Source of the DNA: Chromera velia
Lineage: Eukaryota; Sar; Chromeraceae
NCBI GenBank assembly: GCA_018398765.1
Contig: JAHBMJ010000306.1
Location: forward strand, 707 to 31,022
Reading direction: 5' to 3'
DNA length: 30,316 bases
In this document: positions 19,373-28,405 of the stretch, one piece after another
Numbering within the stretch: the stretch's first letter is position 1
How the letters are laid out: every line of letters starts with the position of its first letter
Made by a program: the position numbers and the translations under genes
Notes under the pieces: model-generated
What the model was told of the DNA's origin: nothing
Database searches by the model: none
What the model saw: the letters and a program-made list of their open reading frames with translations, nothing else

Positions 19373-20280
19373 AAGAAAGAAAGAAAGGGCAAAAAAAAGA
19401 GAAGACAGACAGCCGCATTCAGTCTTTCCTTTGCTCCTCTCTTCTATTTTGATATGCAGACAGACAGCCTCTATGTTCCTTCTCCTCCCTTCTTTTCTTT
19501 ATGTACACAACCGAAAAACAGAAAGAGAGAACAGAAGACAGATAGACATACATATATACTGGCAGACATACATAGAGGAAGACACACAGACAGACAGACT
19601 ATATCGTCTTTTCTTCACTTCACCTTTTCCGAATCGCTTCCTTTCTTTCGGACAGACAGGCAGACAGACTATATGTTTCTTCTTCTTCTCCCTCTTACAG
19701 ACGGACAGACAAACAGACACACAAACAAGCAGACACAGACAGACAGACACAGACAGACAGACTGACAGACAGAGCCTTCCTTTCATTCTCTTCTGTTTTC
19801 TTCTTTTCTTTTGGCGCGCTCTCAGTGGAAGGGTACCAGAGCTCCAGGCCTTAAGTCGTACCCTGCGGCCCTTCACTGCCCAGTGCAGGGTTGCCCTCTT
19901 GCACTTCCACATTCCTTCCATCTGAACGAGTTCGTTTCTTTTCATTTGCTTTCGCATAGGGACCTTCACAAAAGGTTTGTCTTCAGCAATAGCCTCTTTC
20001 TTCTTCTGGGGATCCCTTTATCTTTTGATTTCTTCTTCTGGGGTTCCCTTTTTCGAGTTGACACTCAGATCAGCAAAATCCCTCTCTACTTGTTGGATCT
20101 TTTCTTTTGACCGCCCGTCCAGATGGAAAGAATGCGTGTGCGTATAAGTATGAGTGCGCGTGTGTATGTGTGTGTGTGTGTGAGTGTTGTGCAAACAGAC
20201 AGACCATATGTGACTTGCTTTGGAAACGGGCGACAGGTTTCTTTCTTGCTTTCTTTCGTTCTCTCTTTCTTTCTTTTTTC

Positions 20281-20316
<36 letters not shown>

Positions 20317-20346
20317 TATATGTTTCTTCTTCTTCTCCCTCTTTTT

Positions 20347-20388
<42 letters not shown>

Positions 20389-20700
20389 CAGACAGACAAG
20401 CAGACAGACAAGCAGACAGACAAGCAGACAGACAAACAGACAGACTACATAGTTTGTTTCCCTCCTCTTCTTCACGAAAACAACAGACAGACAGACAGAC
20501 AGATACACAATATCGTTTCTTCAATTCCCCTCCATATCTTCAACAGACGATAGACAAAACGGAAATACAGAACTAAAGACAAAAGAACGACACGACCACT
20601 CATACAACGTTGAAAGAGACACACGTAAAGACAGACTACATCGTCTTTTCTTTCCCTTTAAATTTTCTCTTCCTTCATTCTCATCTGTTTTTTTCCTTTG
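19008..20700. repeat. Compound GACA / GAAA / GAAC microsatellite domain
   Basis: GACAGACA arrays (19014-19030, 19122-19140, 19583-19600, 19653-19672, 19700-19775, 20280-20315, 20348-20445, 20483-20502) alternate with pyrimidine-rich spacers of about 30-60 nt; a long GAAA/GAAC/GGAA block fills about 19145-19400. Several spacers are alike: GACTATATGTTTCTTCTTCT follows GACA runs at both about 19668 and 20313. The strand asymmetry makes both strands open for hundreds of bases without coding meaning. Confidence 0.9.
19826..19974 (+). CDS. Possible isolated exon with zinc-finger-like Cys/His pattern
   Basis: A stretch of ordinary, non-repetitive sequence sits between the GACA arrays. It is preceded by a long pyrimidine tract ending CTCTCAG and followed by the plausible donor AAAAG/GTTTGT. 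The open frame contains HCPVQGC, then HLNEF, HLLSH and RDLH, giving Cys-x4-Cys followed by several His. The Cys to His spacing is longer than in a classical C2H2 finger. No neighbouring exons could be joined, so this may be a gene fragment or chance. Confidence 0.3.
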
Positions 20701-21144
20701 TCTTTTGGTAGGCAGGCAGGCAGCCTGCCAGCCAGCCAGCCAGACACACAGACCGTATGTTTCTTACACACAGTGTGACACTCACACACACACGCGCACA
20801 CACACAGAAAGATGCACAAATAGATACAGAGACACAGAGAGAGACAGACAGACGAGGCACGCACACACGCCCACACAGATACATGCACACAGCGACGGAA
20901 AGAAAGCAAAGAAGGACAGACATTCACAAGGAGATGCAAAAACATGCACGCAGCAGCTCTCCAACCACGCAGAAGAAGCACAAGCACATTGAGGAGAGAA
21001 ACCTCCACACAGACTGACGCCAGACACACTGATTATTTGCGACAACAGACCTGCCTCCGCGGGCGGGACAGCAGCTGGAAAGACGTATACATTCAGAAAC
21101 CATTCACAAATGCACAAAATCAATCCATGCAAGGTCAAAATCGG
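20701..21144. other. Low-complexity spacer downstream of the 21145 gene
   Basis: Contains GGCAGGCAGGCAGCC/CAGCCAGCCAGCC runs near 20709-20740 and CA-rich stretches (CACACACACACGCGC) near 20766-20810. It forms the 3' flank of the minus-strand gene. No gene is supported. Confidence 0.5.
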
Positions 21145-21894
21145 TCACTCAAATTTGCCTTTTTTTGGTCCAGATGCGGCCAACCCCCCCGTGGCGCTCA
21201 TACTTTTTTGTTTTTCCGAGCTAATGCTCACCCCAGTCGGAACGAGAGGCGCTGGTCCACTCAATGCGCCTATCCTCCTCTGATCTATTGGATCAACAAA
21301 CCCCGTCAAGACAGGAACCTCCGAAGGGTCTCCCCCCTCTGCCCTCACCATGTCCTCCACCCACTCCCTTACTTGCGTCAACATTTGATACAACACTAGT
21401 TTGCTCTCCTTCTGTATGGCCTTCTCAATCCGACCCTTCATGACCGTCTGGTAAACCCCCAACTTTGTCAAGAGATTCATGCCTGGTTGGAATATGGTCC
21501 CTGAGGGCATTTCGCTTGAATCCTTTTCGAAGGGCTCAAGCAGAAAGTCTTTGTACCGAAACAAAATATTCCGTCTCTCGGAGATGTCCTCCGTGTCCAT
21601 CAGAGCTTCCACCAGACCCAGCATCTTTCTTTTCCGTGGATCTATCTGCATTTTGCTGTCTCCACCTCCAAACTGGGCCGATTCATTGCCCCTGGGAAAG
21701 AGAACCTTCAGCCCTGTGCGCCCATCTCGCCTCCTTGTCCTGGAGACTGGGGAAGGCGTTCGTGCGAGACGGGAAGAGCGTAGTGAGCTCTCAGGGGGTG
21801 GTAGCCGAAAGAAGGCAAACTCAAACCTCGAGAACCCCTCGACTAACAAACACAAAAGCATACAGAAACACAAAGTGACACACCAAGAAGACAT
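21145..21894 (-). CDS. Unknown protein with plastid-type bipartite leader
   Basis: Single-exon frame of 249 residues. The first 20 or so residues (MSSWCVTLCFCMLLCLLVEG) are a clear signal peptide. The next 45 or so are rich in Ser, Arg, Pro and Thr, contain FSRFEFAFFRLPPPE and almost no acidic residues until about position 70, as expected for a transit peptide. The mature part is helical and charged, with LGLVEALMDTEDISERRNIL, a conserved-looking MNLLTKLGVYQTVMKGRIEK, and LYQMLTQVREWVEDMVR. The C-terminus is low-complexity and ends in basic residues. I do not recognise the family; the helical core could be an assembly factor or structural plastid protein, but nothing shows that. It lies divergent from the 22852 gene. 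Confidence 0.7.
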   Translation of the reverse strand: MSSWCVTLCFCMLLCLLVEGFSRFEFAFFRLPPPESSLRSSRLARTPSPVSRTRRRDGRTGLKVLFPRGNESAQFGGGDSKMQIDPRKRKMLGLVEALMDTEDISERRNILFRYKDFLLEPFEKDSSEMPSGTIFQPGMNLLTKLGVYQTVMKGRIEKAIQKESKLVLYQMLTQVREWVEDMVRAEGGDPSEVPVLTGFVDPIDQRRIGALSGPAPLVPTGVSISSEKQKSMSATGGLAASGPKKGKFE

Positions 21895-22851
21895 CTCTGC
21901 TCTCCGTCCCTACAGTCAGGTGGTCGGGAGACAGAGAGACACCAATGAGAGAAATCTGGGGTGTTTGAACTTCCAGAAGACGCTTTTGTGAAGGCCCAAT
22001 GCCTAACAGCTTCTCAAAGAGACCTGGACTCAAATGGGGCGATATTTATGCACTGCAGAATCTGCTGCTTCTCCACTACAGAGCCTCATAGAGTCACAGT
22101 CACAAATGGGATAAGATTCCATGCAAGCTCCAACTGTTCTCACATGCACCAAGTTCATGCCAAAAAAATAAGCGGCGAACGCCATGCAGTCCGCGCGCCG
22201 CCGCGCGGGGGCCGCGGGCCCGGGCCGGGCCGCGCGGGTTCAAACATGTGCATGAAGCTTCGATCGGACCTCCATCGTCTGCTTCCATTATCTCTCATTC
22301 ATATCGTCTTCTTTCCTCTGTCATTCCACCAGATTAATATGGGTAATCTGTCCACTGCACGTCTGGACGAGTTGTGCGACTGGTTGTTGAGCCTGTCAAA
22401 GCTTGCCGAGAGGCACAACCCGAAAGAAAAAAACGGTCGATGACGGCCGGGAAAAAGAGGCGTAGCTTTGGCTGCGATGTCATCAGTAAAACCCTGGCCA
22501 TGGTCCCCCAGGCTCCATTTATGAGCTGACCGAAGCTCCACATTAAAGTTCCATTCGTTCTCGCTGTGACTATTTTTTCGTGAAAGTGTGAGATCACCAT
22601 CACACGCACGCTGTGCTCTTCTGCTCTGCCCTTCCTTTATCTGTGGCTGTGGCAGGAAGAGAGCAACACCAACGAGAAAACAAAAAGCTCGAGCAAACAC
22701 GTAGCTACCAATATCCTCTCTTTCCCCCTCCTGTAACTCCAGTCTCGGTGTTTTGGATTTTTTTTTCTCCCAGCCGCACTCGTCCTAAGAGAAGCTAACT
22801 GAGGGAGACGGTGTCCCTCTCACCCTTCTGCCGTCTCCTCCGTGCATTGGG
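21895..22851. promoter_or_regulatory. Divergent promoter region
   Basis: Gap of 957 bp between two divergent starts. It includes a very GC-rich palindromic patch at about 22186-22240 and a short open frame at 22339-22443 (34 codons, beginning MGNLSTARL, a possible N-myristoylation context) that may be an upstream ORF or part of an unseen leader exon. A T-rich tract precedes the 22852 start. Regulatory function is inferred from position. Confidence 0.4.
22218..22242. promoter_or_regulatory. GC-rich element shared by both divergent promoters, copy B
   Basis: CCCGGGCCGG then GCCGCGCGGGTTCA, similar to copy A at 12001-12026. It lies at the 3' edge of a longer GC palindrome cluster (CGCGCGCCGCCGCGCG and GCCGCGGGCCCGGGCC) about 325 nt from the 21894 start. 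Confidence 0.5.
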
Positions 22852-25779
22852 ATGGGGTGGTTGGTGCAGTTGACCGACGAAGCAGGCACGCAGCTCTTTC
22901 TCCGCACCCAGGGTATCTTGCATCCTTCCTTTGCAGCTAGCGGCCTTCTCCAGGCCCTGTACAGATCCGGAAACCAGGCGGGGGCACAGGTGCAAACGCT
23001 GGTGACGGACGATGGGCTGATTGCGTACTCCCGTATCGGGGGGGGGGAGGGGGAAGAGGGAATCGATTGGGTTTTGTGTGTTGTTGCCGGGGGTGATTCA
23101 GGATTGCTACCGCCAGCAGCGGCAGAGTTGCGAATGAGAAAGCGGTTTGAGCTGCTAGAGGCAGCGATCCGACTTTGCCTGGGGCCGGACTTGGGGGTGG
23201 CGTTAGAGAAATTCTCTGCACAGAGTAGTCTGAAGAGTGCACTTGCAAAGGCTCTGAGCATCCCTTGTGACTGTATTATGGGGAATGGGCAGCCCGCCCG
23301 GGTAGGAATAGAGCTTCCGTTCTCGTCTTTTTCAAAAGGGGGGGCTGCATCGGTGGTTGAAAACGTGAACTGTGCAGGTGTCAGAACTTCAGTAGACAGT
23401 TTCGGGTTCCAGCTGGGTGTAGTTGAGTATATGTGGGGTCCCCCTGTACAGAAGGAGGCGGGGCAGAGGCTACTAGAGCAATTGCTTGAGGAGATAGGCC
23501 TGAAGGAGAGTGAGGGTTCCAAAGCGTTTTTGTGTTGGAAGGGAAGAGTTATTGTTGGCACGTGTGAGTGGAACTCTCTTTCCCCCTCCGACCGTCTGCT
23601 TTGCATTGCACACGCTGAGGGAGGGACGTGCCGCGTTCCCGGTGCCCCCTCGGCGGGTGTTCTGCACACGTCGGTTGGCTGTTTTGTTGAGGGGGAGGAG
23701 GGCGTGCTCTCGGCAGTGCGTTTGGTTCCGTCTTCAGGTCCCTCTAGGAATACTCGACGAGGAAGTGGGGTAGAGAGACATGGAGAAGGACAAAAGAAAG
23801 TTGGGGGACAGGGGGAACACTCAAAAGTTCTCAGAGAGAAGGCAGCATCCCCTCCGTCTCCCGTCAGACGTCCTGGAGAGAGATTTAGGGCGCCAGGGGA
23901 TGATTCAGATGACCCTGAGGCCGTGTCTGCTCCAGACGCCCCAGAGGAAGATGAAGATTTTGGAGATGCAATGCAGAAAAAAGACGGAGACGGAGAAAGG
24001 GGGTGGATGGAGTCCCGAGTTAACGAGATAGGGGCACTAGTAAATGCCCAGAAGAAGGAAGCCATGGCAGCACGCCAATGGCGGCAACAGCAGCAGAGAG
24101 CCGAAAGGGCCCCGCCCCCCGGGTCTTCTTCCAATCACCGAAGGTCCCCTTCAGACCATCCCACTGCCCCCGTCTCGTCCTCATTTCTCCCACCCCCCCG
24201 CAGACAGCCCCCCCCGGTCTCCCGAGACCTCCAATCAGACTCCAGTGATTCTGACGGAGAGACGGCAAATGCGGTAGAGAGAAAGGCACACGGAGGAGAG
24301 ACGGGAACCTCGATTGCCCAGGCTCCCCGTACACCCCTAGTTTTCAAATCAGTAGCAGACCGTCTGTCTGAGATTACCCTTAGAGCAGCAGCTGCTGGAA
24401 GGACTGTGGACATGTCTGCCGAAGGGGAGGAGGTAGGTGGGGGTACTTTCTCTCCCTCCATGGCGTCTCCCAGTAGGGACACCCGGGGTGATCCCCGGGA
24501 GCTTCTCACCCCTGAAGATTTTCCCGATACCGTCTCTGCACGTGCCAGCTCTGCTGATGCGTGGGCTGTGACTGCTGTGGTTGGGGCGAGTGCGGTAGTG
24601 GGGGGTGAACCTGGCGGGGGATCTGTGACGGGGGGGTCGGCAGGTTCTGTGTCTGGGGGGGTGACCTCTAGGTCTGTGTTGGTTGGTGCGAGAGGGTCCC
24701 TGCAGGGGGAGGGTCCTGCTGCAGGGGTGACGCACGCACAGCAATCTCCGGGGTGTGGAAATTGTGGGGGGAGAGATGCTTCAGTCGCCCTCCCTTTGCC
24801 CCTTTTCTCTTGTTCGCTTTGCGGGGCTAGTGGGGGTGAAGAGATCACCCAGGGGGGTGACGCAGCAGCAGCACGAAGAGGGGACATTCACACTCGTTCC
24901 GCTCCTTCTGGCGTCTGTGCCTTTCCCGACCAGGCCCCAGTCAGTCTCCTTCCCAGGGGGCTGACGACAAGAAGAGAAGAGTTCTCCCTCGTTTTCGGGG
25001 TCATCAGTAGGAACAGGGGAGGAGACGCAGGGGTGCGTGGGAGGCGGGGTAGTTCTGGGAAGGAAGAGGAGACCGACGGTGTGTCAAAGCGTTTGTTTTC
25101 TTTGGGTGAATCTGAGAAGGTCGTCTCACTTGTTGACTCTGTGTGGTCGTTGGGAGGAGGAAAGGGAGGAGCAGAGAATGAGACAGGGGACAGTGGAGAC
25201 CCCCTGTTTGACTGGGAGTCTAGTTCCGTCTCCCTTTTGATAGAGGCATCCTCTGGAGATGCTACGCGGATGCCTGAAACGAGAAATGTCTCGGAAAGTG
25301 AGGGAGTGTTGGGAGACGGGGGGGAGGACTTTCTGCCGTCTCCAGCACCTTCCCAGAGACGAGAGAGACGGCAGATGTCTCCGTTCAGACAGAGAGAACG
25401 AGGGGCGCCACACTCGCATGCGGAGTGCAATCGTGTTTTTGTGCTTATGGTCTCCGTCCTGCGTCCCTTTTTTCTCTCCCTGATTGGCCCGGACCTCTCA
25501 TGTCTCTTTCCTGAAACGAAAACCCATTCTTCCTCACAACGGTCAAAGACAAACACCGGTAGTGAGGAAAACAGTGTCGGTCCCCCCCCTTTAAGAGCTG
25601 AGAACAGAAAAGCTGGAAAACACAACGCCTCTCCGGCAGCGGTGTGCGCTTTGTCTATTGAGAGTGAGTCTGCATGTGGGCAAATTCGATTGTGGGTAGA
25701 GAGAATGGAAAGTGGGTTGGTGATTGAACGGTGGGTGTACAAGAACGAAAAGTGTACGCCAGACGATGAAGCAAACTAA
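22852..25779 (+). CDS. Longin-domain protein, Fuzzy-like (FUZ/Mon1/Ccz1 superfamily), with long disordered C-terminus
   Basis: Intronless 975-residue frame. The first 280 or so residues are folded. MGWLVQLTDEAGTQLFLRTQ starts a longin-like domain; it continues with LVTDDGLIAYSRI, DWVLCVVAG and a helix KRFELLEAAIRLCLGPDL, the order seen in the first longin domain of Fuzzy and related RabGEF subunits. A second domain looks similar: a helix RLLEQLLEEIGL, then KAFLCWKGRVIVGTCEW and LSPSDRLLCIA. Fuzzy works in the CPLANE complex at basal bodies; Mon1-Ccz1 activates Rab7. Residues from about 300 are mostly disordered, rich in Ser, Pro, Gly and Glu. Near the C-terminus NRVFVLMVSVLRPFFLSLIG and AVCALSIESES could be remnants of a third domain. 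The ATG is preceded by a T/C-rich stretch. The longin call is fair; the Fuzzy sub-assignment is tentative. Confidence 0.6.
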   Translation: MGWLVQLTDEAGTQLFLRTQGILHPSFAASGLLQALYRSGNQAGAQVQTLVTDDGLIAYSRIGGGEGEEGIDWVLCVVAGGDSGLLPPAAAELRMRKRFELLEAAIRLCLGPDLGVALEKFSAQSSLKSALAKALSIPCDCIMGNGQPARVGIELPFSSFSKGGAASVVENVNCAGVRTSVDSFGFQLGVVEYMWGPPVQKEAGQRLLEQLLEEIGLKESEGSKAFLCWKGRVIVGTCEWNSLSPSDRLLCIAHAEGGTCRVPGAPSAGVLHTSVGCFVEGEEGVLSAVRLVPSSGPSRNTRRGSGVERHGEGQKKVGGQGEHSKVLREKAASPPSPVRRPGERFRAPGDDSDDPEAVSAPDAPEEDEDFGDAMQKKDGDGERGWMESRVNEIGALVNAQKKEAMAARQWRQQQQRAERAPPPGSSSNHRRSPSDHPTAPVSSSFLPPPRRQPPPVSRDLQSDSSDSDGETANAVERKAHGGETGTSIAQAPRTPLVFKSVADRLSEITLRAAAAGRTVDMSAEGEEVGGGTFSPSMASPSRDTRGDPRELLTPEDFPDTVSARASSADAWAVTAVVGASAVVGGEPGGGSVTGGSAGSVSGGVTSRSVLVGARGSLQGEGPAAGVTHAQQSPGCGNCGGRDASVALPLPLFSCSLCGASGGEEITQGGDAAAARRGDIHTRSAPSGVCAFPDQAPVSLLPRGLTTRREEFSLVFGVISRNRGGDAGVRGRRGSSGKEEETDGVSKRLFSLGESEKVVSLVDSVWSLGGGKGGAENETGDSGDPLFDWESSSVSLLIEASSGDATRMPETRNVSESEGVLGDGGEDFLPSPAPSQRRERRQMSPFRQRERGAPHSHAECNRVFVLMVSVLRPFFLSLIGPDLSCLFPETKTHSSSQRSKTNTGSEENSVGPPPLRAENRKAGKHNASPAAVCALSIESESACGQIRLWVERMESGLVIERWVYKNEKCTPDDEAN

Positions 25780-26918
25780 AATTAGTACTATGTTCATAAT
25801 CCTCAGGCTGCTACCTATTTTCATTTCAACGTATACCTCGATTTCAACCAACCAGCAAACAATTCTGATGAAATGATTGGAATCATTAGATTACATTATA
25901 TTATATTGAAACATTATTTAAACAAATAATTTTACTATAGTAGTAAAACAACTAGTAAAACAAATATTCTTGCAGCTTATGTCACCCTAGGCCTATCGAT
26001 CACAGAGAAAAAAAAAATAATTTAAGCCCGTTCTCACTTATTTTTTTTTTTTTGTTGCCCGACGATGTTAATTAGGTGACAAACAACTGTTATTCAAGTG
26101 ATGCATAAGTGTTGTTTTAGTGTTGCACAAGTGTTACTTAGATGTTGCGCTAGGTAGCGCTAGGTGTTGCGCAAAAAAAAAAAAAATAATTTAAGCCAAT
26201 TCTCGTTTATTTTTTTTTTTTTGCTGTGATACACCTAGCTGAGATGTTACCAAATTATAATTTGTAAAATTGCAATGTAAATAAGGAAATGAATTAAGTA
26301 TGAATTGTAAAACTTTAAACTGAAATAAAGTTTAAAGTCTAACTCCAGACAGGAAGTGCGATCAATAAAATATAAACTTTAAAACTGACTCTAAAAGTTT
26401 TTTCTGATCTAGTTTCTGATGTATTTGTTTACTTACATATACTTTAATATAATTGTGGTTTATCCTAAAGTCTCCAAAACCAGAGACGAATGACAACCCA
26501 TACATGTAGTTGTAGACAAAAGAAGTAAGCCGCCGCAGCTTAGCATGCTTCCACATGAGCATAAACATGAACCACCACAACCCTCCGCAGCCTATAGGCT
26601 CTGGCCGCTCTGCTAGATAGATTTTTTGCTAGATGTTTGGGAAAGTTAAAAATTTAAAGCTTAAGATATTAAAAAATGTATCAATCTATTATGTTGTTTA
26701 AAATTAGAATTAAGGATTTTTATTATTTTATTTAAAGTTTGTGGTGACACTTTATTATAAAAACAACTTCAGATTTCATATTTAGGAAATGAGCTAGTGT
26801 AGTAGTAAGTTTTTGAAGAGTGTCTATCTTTATGTTATTAATGACGTTAGTCACGATATATTGTTTATACACAACTTTCAATTAATGCGTCTCTTTCTTT
26901 CTTTGCTAGCATTCTTTT
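25780..26918. other. AT-rich intergenic region, no supported gene
   Basis: Strongly AT-rich, with short repeats such as TACTATAGTAGTAAAACAAC. It holds the duplicated A-run/T-run hairpin described separately and, between its copies, GTTGCGCTAGGTAGCGCTAGGT (a local palindrome around TAGCGCTA). No coding signal. Confidence 0.5.
26008..26222. repeat. Duplicated A-run/T-run hairpin
   Basis: Two direct copies (26008-26054 and 26173-26222) of an A-run, then TAATTTAAGCC, two variable bases, TTCTC, two or so variable bases, TTAT and a T-run. Each copy can fold on its own because the A-run and TAA pair with TTA and the T-run. The copies are separated by about 118 bp rich in TGTTGC and AAGTGTT. Confidence 0.8.
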
Positions 26919-27042
26919 ATTATCATTATCATGCGTCATCGCCGTCCGTCCATTTTTAACTAGATTTATGAACTTCCAGCGTTAAACTTAGTCTTAAACA
27001 CGAGTCAGTCAGAGTACTAGGATCAGCCAGTCCTCCCCATAG
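26919..27042 (+). repeat. Dispersed repeat, copy 2
   Basis: Same order of blocks as 2689-2806 (GCGTCATCGCCGTCCGTCCA, GAACTTCCAGCGTT, GAGTCAGTCAG, GGATCAGCCAGTCCTCCCC). It has an insertion of about 14 nt before GAACTTCC and another of about 15 nt after AGCGTT. Confidence 0.8.
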
Positions 27043-27422
27043 GAGAAAACACATGCAGAAACCTAGAAATGCAAGCGTTTTTATGTAAAATCTAAAACTA
27101 ACTATTCTATATGGTACAGAAGACAATGGCCTAAGTCAATGTTAAAGTCATAGTCCACAATTCAAAATGGCTTCAAGTTGGACTAAGGGACTTGAGATAA
27201 ATTTTCATTGGTTTAAGATCTCCATCAAAACTTCCTTTAAGCAAAATCAAAGTGAACTGCTTGCTGGGCTTTAAGTTTTTAAAACAATCATATCCAACTG
27301 TCCAGAACTAGGTCCAGAACTCCGGATTTTGTGGAGATTCGGCGCTTCTCTTTTTTTGGCACTGTTCTGATGCAGGTACCTAATGAATGCAGGCATCTGA
27401 TGTGGGAAAGAAATGTGTATAC

Positions 27423-27580
27423 CTGTCACAGTGGGGGAAACGTTCCCACCGCTCCACAAAACTTGTGGCCTAGTCTTCCGGCTGGAAGAGCTTAAGGAGA
27501 ACGTCGCCTGACCTCCGACACAGAAAACAAGAGGAGTATCGCCAGACGGAAAGGTCTCGGGGNGGGGGGGCGGGCAGGCA
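27423..27580 (-). CDS. Possible isolated exon, unknown protein
   Basis: On the minus strand an open frame reads FPSGDTPLVFCVGGQATF, then SSSSRKTRPQ, then VLWSGGNVSPTVTG, and is followed by a good-looking donor (GACAG/GTATAC at 27422). Composition is ordinary and not repetitive. The 5' end runs into a poly-G/C stretch containing an undetermined base (27563), so the start and acceptor cannot be set. No partner exon is found. It may be a gene remnant. Confidence 0.3.
27563..27563. other. Single undetermined base in a G run
   Basis: One N inside GGGGNGGGGGGG. It probably reflects homopolymer length uncertainty. Confidence 1.
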
Positions 27581-28028
27581 AGCAGTCTCTCGCAGTCTCT
27601 CAAGGAAGAAAAACGCAGACAGGCAGGCAGCCTGAGGCAGGCGGGTGGCCATTCAAGGGAGGGTGTGCGGGCACGCGGGGAGACTGACAGGCAGATAGAG
27701 AAGGACTAGAGAGAAGGAGCTCATATAAGGCAATTTAAAACAGACAAGGGGAACACAGACAAAAGAACAGAGCATGGAGAGATCAACATGCAGTTTGCTT
27801 ACAGATAGAGTAATCAAGATATATGAGCGTGCCGGGCTCCGGAAAAACATCGAATGCAGACTGAATCAAAAATGTGCCCTTCAAGCGAGATCGAGGTCGG
27901 TTTCAGTATGCAATGCGCCGGATGTGGATAACTCGCACGGGTCGCGTCAAAATTGGTAAAAAGGTCTTTAGGTGAAAGTAAGTTACTGGTACATGCATTA
28001 TTTATCATTATTTAACAGGACACTACGA

Positions 28029-28065
28029 ACCCTGGGTTTGAAATTGCCAAACCCTGGGTTTGAAA
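28029..28065. repeat. Short direct repeat
   Basis: ACCCTGGGTTTGAAA occurs twice, 22 nt apart (28029-28043 and 28051-28065). Each copy contains the near-palindrome AACCCTGGGTT. GGGTCACCCAGGGTGTGACA follows closely. Confidence 0.8.
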
Positions 28066-28405
28066 AAAAAACAGCTTGGGTCACCCAGGGTGTGACATCG
28101 GCCGACCCAGCATATCAATTTCATGCAATCACACCCCGCATTCGCACTCAGGTCACTTCACGAATCGAAACTTATCGAAACTTCAAATCAAACACAAGAA
28201 AGGAAACAGCATAAAGCGACTGACCAGCAAAAAAGGATGCTCCTTCCATAAGCAGAAGGAAGCGTGTTGAGGTTGATGTTGCTAAAGCCACCTTCCGAAA
28301 CCCACTTTCGCGATTTCGATCTCAAGGTCAAAATTATACCATGCATAATTTCGGCAATCGCGCACTCACAGCATTCTCTGCTTCATCGAAGCCTTTTCTT
28401 ACTAG

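Noticed and set aside
19042-19925. Long Lys/Arg/Glu or Phe/Leu/Ser frames across the GAAA/GACA block
   Set aside because: Pure translations of microsatellites that contain no stop codons; both strands are open, and one frame crosses the N gap.
20280-20500. Regularly spaced repeats resembling a CRISPR array
   Set aside because: The repeats are simple GACA tetranucleotides of varying length, spacers vary in size and some are alike, and the window is clearly a eukaryotic nuclear genome.
22190-22245. tRNA-like B box (GGGTTCAAAC) in the GC-rich patch
   Set aside because: No cloverleaf can be formed: the acceptor and anticodon arms are absent, and the second copy of the element reads GGGTTCAGTC.
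22339-22443. 34-codon ORF starting MGNLSTARL as the first exon of the longin gene
   Set aside because: No donor/acceptor pair joins it cleanly to 22852, and the downstream frame has its own good start. Kept only as a possible upstream ORF.
22785-24134. 449-codon minus-strand open frame
   Set aside because: It is antisense to the longin-protein gene, is Pro/Ser/Cys-rich as expected from the opposite strand of a GC-rich coding sequence, and shows no domain order.
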